Of a DNA stretch of 64,000 nt, positions 38,501 through 45,819 are shown one piece after another. Positions within the stretch are counted from its first letter, which is position 1. Each line of letters starts with the position of its first letter. Origin of the DNA: JAZKAR01 sp040389065 (GTDB taxonomy: Bacteria > Pseudomonadota > Gammaproteobacteria > Burkholderiales > Casimicrobiaceae). A model generated the notes under the pieces. That model did no database searches, was not told the origin of the DNA, and saw only the letters and a program-made list of their open reading frames with translations. The stretch is from the NCBI GenBank assembly GCA_040389065.1, contig JAZKAR010000023.1, positions 191,568 through 255,567 on the forward strand, given 5' to 3'. Made by a program: the position numbers and the translations under genes.

Positions 38501-38780
38501 TGCCCTTTCTTCTACTGCATCAACTGATCAATTAAGTAAAAATTGGCCTATTAGCAGCTATCATCATATAAAAGATAAAACCTCTTATCCTAGCGTGCTA
38601 GTACTAGGCAATACCAACCGTAAGCTGGTGATTCAGGCGGCAAAATTTGTAGCACGATTGCAAAATGCAGATAAAAATAATCAAGCGTTTTTTTACAGTG
38701 CAGCGCGGCCTTTAGGCGATGATACGCGCCTTCTGTTCCTGTGGAATCAAGTTAGCCCTGATAACAAACGCTCAAATTAA
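35556..38780 (+). CDS. Prolyl-oligopeptidase-like (S9) lipoprotein without catalytic triad, with a long charged insertion
   Basis: This is a 1074-residue protein. A lipobox LSAC places the acylated Cys at residue 48 after a long polar start. Residues about 105-485 resemble the S9 N-terminal region and beta-propeller (DPYKFLEQLD, QNWMKTQHDSAR, FKVSPDGAWVALI). Residues about 488-735 are a Lys/Glu/Asp/Ser-rich low-complexity insertion. The C-terminal alpha/beta hydrolase region (LLLILDRPGQGFASPNY onward) has MSGDGIN at 950-956 where active enzymes have GxSxGG, and neither the usual Asp nor His is present near the end. It is therefore probably a non-catalytic, binding or structural relative in the envelope. 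It is in an operon with the M61 gene. Confidence 0.75.
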   Translation: MNTRFSSASRRTPNHSAQNNYSSTSTPAKFRPTLIATYLGLSTLLSACAIKPPSSPSASPSANSDVKKNNLASKPEKTAGLSASPSTAPTVVEIKKNKDVPALPTPPADELTNLVKNDPYKFLEQLDLAETQNWMKTQHDSARRYLAQLLQQNSKKNKQTAASSNEDISAKISDDSSMQRVGNRLFYYHADQRSPHILYSRETIDSKNERELVDLAHINKIPNRTAIENFKVSPDGAWVALIIGVPSATGTLEQRQLIVADTKHGKVAIRPITGVESSPFLSWRPDSRALFFLQTDPATKASQVVMRLLAGDQAGKSFPVFGNGLGLDAPFNSEDKIGIVTSPASPYTLAIVQSKEGIRIFSALSPLLSGNEVSPVQTANGTTPADMRVGWYPLITLKDQVTSFDLRGDWFYAITQRQKPNGELVRLRLSEPRWEEADLLIPDHTTQQLNQLRVAQDALYVEKREDGYSQLIKLPYNARYQNTGELQAIPEKSSAPSNKSGQDKTSISPATSNKLAPLLPTPTEQGKKAPIQPNLNSNDDEADTLDSTKKPTKKFRHHSKLNIQEENFTEDNYIPQEEGDEEDAPKSKKTSKSSHTASKKHENSDENDSKPVKAKTLQQKKEEARRAKKEAHKKKSAAENDEDDKTDKTQSPGKSNKKNNKYKQTDKEQTLTSKKKNRHQQKSSKEESEEEYVAPVSVKKAYKFNYKKQETTRKALQQRSSSPRREIAETPKNEVTEQHRARIRSRVIRLALPSTTPNTQDIKLPVDGMIQQLITDPLQPGALARMNDWTRPLELVHIDSEHEPRLIAGSSHKASKAPTSRARNQTEIPVATKTSRLLVPADDSANPLMLPLTLITPENLNPANSHKPLLLILDRPGQGFASPNYRPDILAWLQKGGIVALADLFPKGYKESDWSDTNFSALEPSTVGRLENIVEYLYSEKIAEAERFAMSGDGINASIIATFLSHRPNSFASASLQAGVYDALSSTASTDQLSKNWPISSYHHIKDKTSYPSVLVLGNTNRKLVIQAAKFVARLQNADKNNQAFFYSAARPLGDDTRLLFLWNQVSPDNKRSN

Positions 38781-38802
38781 AGAGATTTAAACATGCAGGC
38801 AG

Positions 38803-38838
38803 GCCTGTTGTGTTCCACTGTATCGGGCCACAACAGGC
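38803..38838 (+). terminator. Terminator hairpin after the S9-like gene
   Basis: GCCTGTTGTG (38803-38812) and CACAACAGGC (38829-38838) pair perfectly over 10 bp, followed by ATTTGATTTG. Confidence 0.65.
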
Positions 38839-38926
38839 ATTTGATTTGTACCTTTTACTAGGAAAATGGTATAAGCATACTGCTTCAGCCATTACCATTG
38901 TTGATAAAACATTGCGCCTATAAACG

Positions 38927-38969
38927 AGACATTTACTAACCACTGATCTATAGTGCTTAGTAAACGTCT
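38927..38969. repeat. Second long hairpin upstream of yaaA
   Basis: AGACATTTACTAA (38927-38939) and TTAGTAAACGTCT (38957-38969) pair over 13 bp with one mismatch. It could be a second terminator or an operator for yaaA, which starts 66 bases later. Confidence 0.5.
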
Positions 38970-39035
38970 TATTAGGCATACTGCACATTTATGTTTAAAT
39001 ATTGTTATACATACCTATAAAAGAGTCACGCTACT

Positions 39036-39812
39036 ATGATTTTCGTGCTTTCCCCTGCTAAATCACTTGATTTTGAAAGCCCACTGCCCTTATCTGAGAA
39101 CACTCAACCTGAGTTGCTAGCACAATCCGCGATATTAATTGAGCAACTCAAAGAGTTATCACCCATGCAAATCCAATCGCTGATGAAAATCAGCCCTGCG
39201 CTTGCTACGCTCAATGCAGAACGCTTTAAAAGTTGGAAACGCCCCTTTTCTCCTAACAATGCTCGTCAGGCGGTATTCGCATTTAATGGAGATGTATATG
39301 AAGGGCTAGATGCCTACACATTACCTGTTAATCATTGGCAGTATGCGCAAAATCATCTTCGTATTCTTTCAGGACTATATGGGGTATTACGCCCATTAGA
39401 CCTTATTCAGCCCTATCGTTTAGAAATGGGAACTAAACTGAATAATAAGGGAGGTAAAAATCTTTATCAGTTTTGGGGTAACACAATAACTGAGAATATA
39501 ATTCAGCAAATTAACATTACCAAATCAACCGCTTTAATTAATCTTGCGTCAGAAGAATATTTTAAATCAATACACCCTAAGCAGTTGAGGGTTCCCATTA
39601 TTACCCCTATTTTTGAAGATTGGGCAAAAACTCAATATAAAGTCATCGGCTTTTACGCTAAACGCGCTCGGGGTCTTATGGCACGTTATGCTATTACGCA
39701 TTGCAATCCAACATCGACTCCTGAAGCCCTTAAAGCATTTAATAGTGAAGGTTATTATTTTTGTAGTGAGCATTCAGATAATACCCATTATATTTTTCGA
39801 CGAAAGCTATAG
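39036..39812 (+). CDS. yaaA: YaaA (DUF328) peroxide-stress DNA-binding protein
   Basis: This 258-residue cytoplasmic protein opens with FVLSPAKSLDFESP and contains FNGDVYEGLDA, RILSGLYGVLRPLDLIQPYRLEMGT, ALINLASEEYFK and a C-terminal FCSEHSDNTHYIFRRK, all characteristic of YaaA. In E. coli it limits iron-driven damage during peroxide stress and binds DNA. The length is the family norm. Its 3' end has a second, frameshifted copy at 41387-41544. Confidence 0.95.
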   Translation: MIFVLSPAKSLDFESPLPLSENTQPELLAQSAILIEQLKELSPMQIQSLMKISPALATLNAERFKSWKRPFSPNNARQAVFAFNGDVYEGLDAYTLPVNHWQYAQNHLRILSGLYGVLRPLDLIQPYRLEMGTKLNNKGGKNLYQFWGNTITENIIQQINITKSTALINLASEEYFKSIHPKQLRVPIITPIFEDWAKTQYKVIGFYAKRARGLMARYAITHCNPTSTPEALKAFNSEGYYFCSEHSDNTHYIFRRKL

Positions 39813-39930
39813 ACCAATATAGAATAAATTTATAAAAAACAATTATAACTTTTCGATTTTTTTCTTTATTTATGATACATTTTAATAGTTGAGTTACAAA
39901 CTTAACTCTAAGTATCCATATGATCGTAAA

Positions 39931-39996
39931 TTAATGCTCTTAATACCTCTTAATACCTCTTAATACCTCTTAATACCTCTTAATACCTCTTAATAC
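39931..39996. repeat. Decamer tandem repeat upstream of a PEP-CTERM gene
   Basis: Five perfect copies of TAATACCTCT (39941-39990) flanked by a variant copy before and a partial one after. It lies 81-146 bases upstream of the start of the PEP-CTERM gene at 40077, where copy-number change could alter promoter spacing. Confidence 0.95.
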
Positions 39997-40076
39997 GCTA
40001 ATCTTTAATTATAATACTTTGTCTTTATTAGACTAATTTTTTATTAGACATGGTTTTAATCACTAAGGTAATCCCA

Positions 40077-40661
40077 ATGAAAAAAATAGTCTTTGCTTCT
40101 ACAGTTTTTGCTGCTTTATGCTCAATCAACGCATCTGCTACTGTTTATAATGCTGGTGCTTTTAGTATCACTAGCAGTGTTCAAGATCAAAAAATCATCG
40201 GAGGTTTTCATACGCCTGTTGGCGTCTTTTCTGATACCATTTATTTTACCTTGCTTTCTCCTGAAACACGTTTGATTCGGCCGGGAGTTATGTTTGCCGA
40301 GGATTTTCCTCAGTTAATAACTCAGCCAAGATTGTTTAATTATGACATTTCAAACTTCCATGCATCGCTTTATAATTCAAACAACCAGCTTTTAGCGGAG
40401 ACGTCTACCAGACTTTATAATGGGGGCGGCATGGCTGCTTTGGCTGCTGGAGACTATCGTTTAGATATAACAGGCAATGCAGTAGGGTTATTTGGGGGGG
40501 TTTACGGTACAGCTATTAGTGGTACATTGAATATTCCTTTACCTTTCAATCGCACATTCGATGCGGCTATTGCTCCAGCTCCAGAACCCGAAACTTGGGC
40601 AATGATGCTAGCAGGCTTGGGGGTTGTTGCTTCTACAGTACGCCGTAAAAAAGCTATTTAA
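40077..40661 (+). CDS. PEP-CTERM sorting-signal protein (FSDTIYF type), copy A
   Basis: This is a 194-residue exported protein. The signal peptide ends NASA, followed by TVYNAGAF, GVFSDTIYFTLL and GDYRLDITGNA. The tail is PEPETWAMMLAGLGVVAST followed by VRRKK. The start is the ATG eight bases after AAGG; an ATG 27 bases earlier lacks a site. It shares its fold and tail with the two genes downstream but not the YAMLLLGLGS tail of the 26-33 kb group, so two PEP-CTERM lineages coexist. The decamer repeat lies just upstream. Confidence 0.88.
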   Translation: MKKIVFASTVFAALCSINASATVYNAGAFSITSSVQDQKIIGGFHTPVGVFSDTIYFTLLSPETRLIRPGVMFAEDFPQLITQPRLFNYDISNFHASLYNSNNQLLAETSTRLYNGGGMAALAAGDYRLDITGNAVGLFGGVYGTAISGTLNIPLPFNRTFDAAIAPAPEPETWAMMLAGLGVVASTVRRKKAI

Positions 40662-40762
40662 TGACTAAGGTGTCTATGTAGTGTTCACATACAAAGAATA
40701 AAGCTTCATAGATATCTTTGAAATCTGGTTCAAACAACATTTCCGCTAATAAGGTAATAATA

Positions 40763-41293
40763 ATGAAAAATATAGTCTCTGTTTCTCTAGCGCTTATTAT
40801 CAGCGCTTTAACTTCAGTTCATTCATCTGCCACTATTTATCATGCTGGCTCTTTTACTGCAACCACTACGCCTCAAGCGGTACATAGTAGTTTTTTCCCC
40901 AACGGTACAGGGGCAGTATCAGACACTATTTATTTTACATTACTTGCGCCTAAAACTAAACTTATAGCGGGTGCACTTAACGTTTCCGGCGATAGCTTTA
41001 TTCGTTTCACTAACTTTGGAGGCTCATTATATAATTCATCTAATACTCTACTTGCCTCCGTCTCTTCACCCGATTATAACAAAATCCTAGAAACAGGTTA
41101 TTTGAGTCCAGGCGATTATCGCTTAGATGTTTCAGGAGGAATTGCTGGGTTTGGGGGCGGTTACGGTATTGCAATTACTTCAAATGCACCTGAACCAGAA
41201 ACATGGGCAATGATGTTAGCAGGGTTAGGATTAGTAGCTTCTGCTACACGTCGTAAAAAATTGGCTTTACTAGAGCGTACTAATAATTCTTAA
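40763..41293 (+). CDS. PEP-CTERM sorting-signal protein (FSDTIYF type), copy B
   Basis: This is a 176-residue exported protein. The signal peptide ends HSSA, followed by TIYHAGSFTATTTPQA, AVSDTIYFTLLAPKTKL and GDYRLDVSGG. The tail is PEPETWAMMLAGLGLVASATRRKK with a short Asn/Ser end. AAGG lies eight bases before the ATG. It is closer to copy C (41830) than to copy A; the 3' untranslated hairpins of B and C are also alike, so B and C arose from one duplication. Confidence 0.88.
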   Translation: MKNIVSVSLALIISALTSVHSSATIYHAGSFTATTTPQAVHSSFFPNGTGAVSDTIYFTLLAPKTKLIAGALNVSGDSFIRFTNFGGSLYNSSNTLLASVSSPDYNKILETGYLSPGDYRLDVSGGIAGFGGGYGIAITSNAPEPETWAMMLAGLGLVASATRRKKLALLERTNNS

Positions 41294-41312
41294 CGTTTGT
41301 TTCTTGCCAAAT

Positions 41313-41348
41313 GCTTAGTGTAAGTAGATAAATCAGCTTGCACTAAGT
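41313..41348 (+). terminator. Hairpin after PEP-CTERM copy B
   Basis: GCTTAGTGTAA and TTGCACTAAGT pair with one wobble. The sequence matches the hairpin after copy C. Confidence 0.55.
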
Positions 41349-41386
41349 AACACATTATTTTTAGTGGGTTTAACATTTTGTGTACT

Positions 41387-41544
41387 TATGCTAAACGCGC
41401 TCACGTTCTAATGGGGCGCTATGCTCTTACACATCGCAATCAAACATCTACTCCTGAGCCCTTAAAGCATTTAATAGTGAAGGTTATTATTTTTGTAGTG
41501 AGCATTCAGATAATACTCATTATTTTTTTCGCCGAAAATTATAA
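41387..41544 (+). pseudogene. yaaA: Frameshifted 3' fragment of yaaA
   Basis: This stretch repeats the last 50 or so codons of the intact yaaA (TATGCTAAACGCGCTC onward, through TGAGCATTCAGATAATAC to the stop). One base is lost where the intact gene reads CCTGAAGCCC and the copy reads CCTGAGCCC, so the frame shifts and the end is not translated as YaaA. It is a relic of a segmental duplication that carried the yaaA tail with a PEP-CTERM gene. The rest of the gap to 41829 is AT-rich, with an 18-base direct repeat containing TTTTTTATACATAAGA near 41680-41710. Confidence 0.9.
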
Positions 41545-41829
41545 ATTAAGATTACATATTTTTATAATAATTAATTATATACATTCAATTTTTTACAGTT
41601 GTTTTTTAATTGCCTATTCAAACTTAATTAGAGATAATTACTGCATTAAAAATTAATTGTTTTTTTTATAATTTTTTATACATAAGATTTTTTATACATA
41701 AGATTTTTTAAAAAGTGATTATATGTAGGTATAATCACATGGCTATATATTTTTTATTCTTCTTGAGGCTTAATAAATTAGGCTTTCTTAGGCTATGTAT
41801 AATATTAATTAAATTAACAAAGTAATTTT

Positions 41830-42363
41830 ATGAAAAAAACAATTTATACTTCTGCCGCTTTTGCTTTAACAACCTTGGTTTCAATCAATGCAACAGCTAC
41901 TGTTTATCATGCGGGTTCTTTTACTGCAACCGCTGCATCCCAACAAATTCTTAGAAATTCTTTTCCTCATGGTGCAGCAATATCTGACACTATTTATTTT
42001 ACACTACTTGCACCTAGAACCATTGTTTCAGCAGTTGCAGAAAACGACGAAGGCTATAGATACCTCCTTAACATGAACGCCATGTTATATAACTCATCTA
42101 ATACTCTTATAGCCTCTGTATTTACAGACTATTCAAAATCTTTAGTAACAGGGCCATTAAGACCTGGTGACTATCGTTTAGATATTACAGCCCAGGTTGG
42201 AAATAATTATGTAGGTTTAGGGGGGGGAAGTTACCATGTAGCAATTGCTACGAATACCCCTGAGCCAGAAACCTGGGCAATGATGTTAGCAGGCTTAGGA
42301 TTAGTAGCTTCTGCTGCGCGTCGTAAGAAATTTGCTTCGTCGAAGCTCGCCAACAACGCCTAA
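41830..42363 (+). CDS. PEP-CTERM sorting-signal protein (FSDTIYF type), copy C
   Basis: This is a 177-residue exported protein. The signal peptide ends NATA, followed by TVYHAGSFTATAASQQ, AISDTIYFTLLAPRT, GDYRLDITAQV and the tail PEPETWAMMLAGLGLVASAARRKK. The ribosome site is weak (AAAG ten bases before the ATG). It follows the yaaA fragment as copy A follows intact yaaA, which supports duplication of the yaaA-tail plus PEP-CTERM segment. Confidence 0.88.
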   Translation: MKKTIYTSAAFALTTLVSINATATVYHAGSFTATAASQQILRNSFPHGAAISDTIYFTLLAPRTIVSAVAENDEGYRYLLNMNAMLYNSSNTLIASVFTDYSKSLVTGPLRPGDYRLDITAQVGNNYVGLGGGSYHVAIATNTPEPETWAMMLAGLGLVASAARRKKFASSKLANNA

Positions 42364-42379
42364 CCTTAGCTTGCCAAAT

Positions 42380-42415
42380 GCTTAGTGTAACTTGCTACAT
42401 TAGCTTACACTAAGC
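42380..42415 (+). terminator. Hairpin after PEP-CTERM copy C
   Basis: GCTTAGTGTAA (42380-42390) and TTACACTAAGC (42405-42415) pair perfectly over 11 bp. Confidence 0.6.
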
Positions 42416-42515
42416 AACACATCAGGGTAATAGGCTTAACATTTGCACTACGATAGTTTTTTAATGTAAAAACGTCTATACTAGTGGTCTCTATAAAGCA
42501 TTATTAAACATTTTT

Positions 42516-42596
42516 ATGCCTACACATGCGTTCCATTTTAAAAGCTGGTTTTATTTTTTCTCCTCACGACGAGGTGGAAGCATGTGTGCAGCCTGA
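42516..42596 (+). CDS. Aromatic-rich leader peptide of the DAHP synthase attenuator
   Basis: A 26-codon frame encodes MPTHAFHFKSWFYFFSSRRG then GSMCAA: five Phe, one Trp and one Tyr, clustered at codons 6-15. It ends just before a terminator hairpin and the DAHP synthase gene. Aromatic codon runs in this position are the mark of ribosome-mediated attenuation as in pheL. No strong ribosome site precedes the ATG, which lowers confidence in the exact start. A TATACT at 42477-42482 is a possible -10 element. Confidence 0.7.
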   Translation: MPTHAFHFKSWFYFFSSRRGGSMCAA

Positions 42597-42649
42597 TGTA
42601 AACACTTAACACATAAAACCGCCAGATCTAAAACTGGCGGTTTTTTTTT
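42573..42649 (+). promoter_or_regulatory. Attenuator: intrinsic terminator with competing antiterminator
   Basis: AAAACCGCCAG (42615-42625) and CTGGCGGTTTT (42634-42644) pair perfectly over 11 bp and run into a T-tract to 42649. GGTGG at 42573-42577, at the end of the leader reading frame, can pair with CCGCC at 42619-42623 and so disrupt the terminator. A ribosome stalled at the Phe/Trp/Tyr codons would favour that alternative. The structural gene starts 28 bases after the T-tract. Confidence 0.75.
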
Positions 42650-42677
42650 ATCATGAGCATAGAGAGGAATGTTTCCC

Positions 42678-43745
42678 ATGCCTAGCACAGACGATGTTCG
42701 TATCGATGAAATTAAAGAGTTAGCCCCCCCTTCACAGGTTATTCGTGAGTTTCCTTGCACCCCAACAGCGTCAGACACTACGTATGCTGCACGTGATGCT
42801 ATTCATAAAATTTTGCATAATCAAGATGATCGGTTATTGGTTATTATTGGCCCCTGCTCTATTCACGATACCACTGCAGCATTAGAATATGCCTCAAAAC
42901 TTGCACAACTTCGCCAATCATTAGCTGGCGATCTTGAAATTGTTATGCGTGTCTATTTTGAAAAACCTCGTACCACCATTGGCTGGAAAGGTTTGATCAA
43001 TGATCCTGATTTAGATAATCAATTTAATATTAATAAAGGATTACGCATTGCACGCGAGTTGCTCTTAAAAATTAATGAGATGAATCTGCCAGCGGGTACA
43101 GAATTTTTAGATATGATTACACCGCAATATATTGCTGATTTAATCGCTTGGGGCGCGATTGGCGCGCGCACCACTGAAAGCCAAGTGCATCGTGAGCTTG
43201 CCTCTGGCTTATCATGCCCAATCGGTTTTAAAAATGGTACTGATGGTAATCTTGATATAGCGTGTGATGCAATTAAAGCCGCTTCTCATCCACACCATTT
43301 TCTTTCTGTTACCAAAAGCGGGCATTCTGCTATTGTTTCTACCAAAGGAAACGAAGATTGCCATGTCATTTTACGTGGCGGGAAAAGCCCTAATTATGAT
43401 GCAGCTTCTATACAAGCTTCTTCCGAAAAATTAGAAAAAGCAGGTTTATTACCTCGTATTATGGTAGATACTAGCCATGGTAATAGCAATAAAAAACCTG
43501 AGAATCAAATTCCCGTATGCGCTGATATTAGCCAACAAGTTGCAGCAGGCGATACACGTATTTTTGGTGTCATGATTGAAAGCCATTTAAAATTCGGCCG
43601 CCAAAATCATGTCATTGGTCAGCCGTTAAATTATGGACAAAGTATTACCGATGGCTGCATAAATTGGGAAGATAGTGAAAAGGTATTAGAAAATTTAGCG
43701 AAAGCAGTTCAACAACGTCGCCTTAAACAAGCTAAGAGTGCCTAA
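42678..43745 (+). CDS. aroG: 3-deoxy-7-phosphoheptulonate (DAHP) synthase, class I AroG type
   Basis: This 355-residue enzyme condenses phosphoenolpyruvate and erythrose 4-phosphate, the first step of the shikimate pathway. Visible are DDVRIDEIKEL at the N-terminus, VIIGPCSIHD, VMRVYFEKPRTTIGWKGL, GARTTESQVHRELASGL, GFKNGTDG, VILRGGKSPNY and MVDTSHGNS, including the metal-binding Cys and His. The start is the second ATG, nine bases after AGGA; an ATG three codons earlier abuts that site. The N-terminal extension matches feedback-regulated AroF/G/H. The upstream Phe-rich attenuator points to control by phenylalanine supply. Confidence 0.93.
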   Translation: MPSTDDVRIDEIKELAPPSQVIREFPCTPTASDTTYAARDAIHKILHNQDDRLLVIIGPCSIHDTTAALEYASKLAQLRQSLAGDLEIVMRVYFEKPRTTIGWKGLINDPDLDNQFNINKGLRIARELLLKINEMNLPAGTEFLDMITPQYIADLIAWGAIGARTTESQVHRELASGLSCPIGFKNGTDGNLDIACDAIKAASHPHHFLSVTKSGHSAIVSTKGNEDCHVILRGGKSPNYDAASIQASSEKLEKAGLLPRIMVDTSHGNSNKKPENQIPVCADISQQVAAGDTRIFGVMIESHLKFGRQNHVIGQPLNYGQSITDGCINWEDSEKVLENLAKAVQQRRLKQAKSA

Positions 43746-43846
43746 AAATCATATGTCTGTTTAGCATTTATCTTTTTCTGCTCTAATGATTTGTATACAG
43801 TTTTTTTGTTCAGAATATTGTATATTTTTACTAGTTTCTCACCCTA

Positions 43847-43871
43847 ACCTTCTCTCTCAAAGAGGGAAGGT
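43847..43871. terminator. Bidirectional terminator between aroG and pagL
   Basis: ACCTTCTCTCT and AGAGGGAAGGT pair over 11 bp with one G-T wobble around CAA. The flanking CTCACCCTAACC recalls the widespread CCCTAACCCTCTCCC-type intergenic palindromes of proteobacteria. Confidence 0.65.
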
Positions 43872-43914
43872 ATTATAAAAAAGAACATGAGAAAGAAATA
43901 GTATTTTCAATTAT

Positions 43915-44532
43915 TTACCATTTAGCAGCATAGCGAACTTGCAGAAAGTTTTCTCCAGGGTTAGGTTGCTTAATCCCTCCATTCGAGAAATGCTCCCATC
44001 GCAACGATATCTCATGGGCAGCATTGCTTCCAAATTGCTTGCCAATCGCAAGTTGATCCCCAAAATTAAACTTGGTACTAAATTTTTTATCACCACTGGC
44101 ATAACGTGGCGTTAGCATATTTGCGCCTATACCGCCTTCAACATACCAACCATTAGACCAGGCATTTGGATAAAGTCTTACCACAGGCGTGATGCCAAAC
44201 TGCCGCACATTATCAGCCGCTTTGTCACGATTGCGCCAATAGCCACCTGCCACTTCCCAATATCCCTTTACAGGCCCTATTGCTGTTTTCCATTCGCTAT
44301 CCCAATCATAAGTTACGCCTAGCGTAAGTGCATGAGCACCTACTGCAATACCTGGCTGAATAAAAACATGAAGTGGGTTAGCATCGAGTACCTGATTGTT
44401 AGAAGACGCTGCTACTGGTAAAGGCGATATCAAAAAAAGTGAGGTAACCAATATACTGAAGCTTAAATAACTGCTGAGCGAGGTATTACGTTGAGGCATT
44501 AAAAAACCACAATATGAAATATTTCCTCGCAT
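43915..44532 (-). CDS. pagL: PagL-type lipid A 3-O-deacylase (acyloxyacyl hydrolase)
   Basis: This is a 205-residue outer-membrane protein. An N-terminal signal peptide (LSFSILVTSLFLISPLPVAA) is followed by an eight-stranded beta-barrel pattern of alternating aromatics. The C-terminal RWEHFSNGGIKQPNPGENF carries the His, Ser and Glu expected of the PagL active site. It removes a 3-O acyl chain from lipid A. The start is uncertain: the ATG given has AAAGG 11 bases upstream, while an ATG 33 bases downstream sits closer to the signal peptide but has no ribosome site. Confidence 0.87.
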   Translation of the reverse strand: MRGNISYCGFLMPQRNTSLSSYLSFSILVTSLFLISPLPVAASSNNQVLDANPLHVFIQPGIAVGAHALTLGVTYDWDSEWKTAIGPVKGYWEVAGGYWRNRDKAADNVRQFGITPVVRLYPNAWSNGWYVEGGIGANMLTPRYASGDKKFSTKFNFGDQLAIGKQFGSNAAHEISLRWEHFSNGGIKQPNPGENFLQVRYAAKW

Positions 44533-44793
44533 AATTAAAAAGACCTTTCACATTAAGTGATGTTATTAAATGATTGCTGAACGATTAATAGAATGCTTAT
44601 AGGAGGCTATTAAAACCTATAGCCATGATGCTAAAAAACCATACAAAATATGCTGATTTTTTGCTTGAGTTATTTGCTTTTACATATTTGCATATTCTTG
44701 AGAGTATAAAATATTTTTGGCAGCACTAATAACCGACTCAAAAAACTATTATTATAATATTTATTTCAATATTTTAACTAGTAAAATACCAGC
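44533..44793. other. AT-rich gap upstream of pagL
   Basis: No reading frame or RNA gene is seen in this stretch, which holds the pagL promoter region. Confidence 0.5.
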
Positions 44794-44842
44794 AAAAAAA
44801 ATCAGGCAGTATAATCATATTTAGTATGATCACACAGCCTGA
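44794..44842 (-). terminator. Intrinsic terminator of the His/Tyr-rich protein gene
   Basis: On the minus strand TCAGGC and GCCTGA close a longer imperfect stem (ATCATA/TATGAT inside) followed directly by eight Ts. It lies 60 bases past the stop at 44902. Confidence 0.8.
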
Positions 44843-44901
44843 TCTTTCATAAGACTCAAAAATTTTCACATGCTTTTCATCCACATGTTAAATATTTTTT
44901 T

Positions 44902-45204
44902 CTAAAACCGTGTTGAAACAGATACCCTTGTTCCATATCCATAATCACGCGTACCAACAGGTTCATAATAACCAGGTGCTGAACGATAAACTACTCGACC
45001 AGGGCGATACTCTCTTCTGTAATCGCGATACTCTCTATGGCGAGGATGGTCGTAATAGCTATAAAACCGAGGGTGATGATGGTGACGAAAATGATGAGGA
45101 TGATCATAGCCATAACCTCTCATTTCTCTTGGATGAGCAGAAGCTTCGAAGCTTCCTAATAATCCTGCTATTAATGTCATTGTAGCTAAGATAATTTTTT
45201 TCAT
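44902..45204 (-). CDS. Secreted His/Tyr/Arg-rich small protein
   Basis: This is a 100-residue protein. A signal peptide ends EASA (about residue 23). The mature part is dominated by His, Tyr, Arg, Pro and Asp (HPHHFRHHHHPRF; repeats of REYRDYRREYR). The His clusters could bind metal such as Ni, Cu or Zn in the periplasm. The ATG has AAGGAG five bases upstream and the gene has its own terminator. No known family is recognised beyond low-complexity His-rich exported proteins. Confidence 0.8.
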   Translation of the reverse strand: MKKIILATMTLIAGLLGSFEASAHPREMRGYGYDHPHHFRHHHHPRFYSYYDHPRHREYRDYRREYRPGRVVYRSAPGYYEPVGTRDYGYGTRVSVSTRF

Positions 45205-45819
45205 AATATGCTCCTTGGTAATCTAAAAAATACTACCCATTGTTAAATACAAGTGTTGTTCAACTAGCTTAACCGTCTGAATTAAACATCAATTATCAAC
45301 AAATGCTGTGGTTACTTTCTTCAACGCTTCATTTGAAGCAAGGTTGACTTCATTCTTTAGTGGGTTAAGATTCTTTACATTTTTTAATAATTACCTATCA
45401 TATTAAACTTACTCCTTCAAATTTAAACAATTGATTTTTATAAATTTAATAGAAAGATCAAATTAAACAATGTAAATATTTTGCTATAAAACACCACATA
45501 AATCTTGGCGCCAAAATATGTCATATTTTCAACAGCTTGATATAAAAATACAACCAACTTTGAAGATACTCCTATGCTTCTTTACCTGTCTATTATATCA
45601 ATTGCTATTCTTCATTTAATTACGTTAAAGTATTTACATATTATTATTTTCTTTAGTTGTCTGATTACTTACAAAGCTAAGCTTTACTTGCTTCATTAAC
45701 ATAAAAACATTTATTTTCAGCCTTATTTTTGAACTAGTATATCAAGTATTAATGTTGGCATTTAACATCAACCCTTCATTAATGTATAACGTTAGAATCT
45801 ATGTTATAGGATATTAACT
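45205..45819. other. AT-rich gap, no gene recognised
   Basis: Contains a short perfect inverted repeat GCTTCA/TGAAGC near 45328-45341 and a TTGGCGCCAA palindrome near 45505. Neither can be assigned. Confidence 0.5.

Noticed and set aside
39931..39996. Possible CRISPR array
   Set aside because: Units are 10 bp with no spacers and no cas genes nearby; it is a simple tandem repeat.
41378..41656. 92-residue plus-strand frame after PEP-CTERM copy B
   Set aside because: It starts at a GTG-like codon and reads through the yaaA fragment in the wrong frame after the deletion; better explained as a pseudogene.
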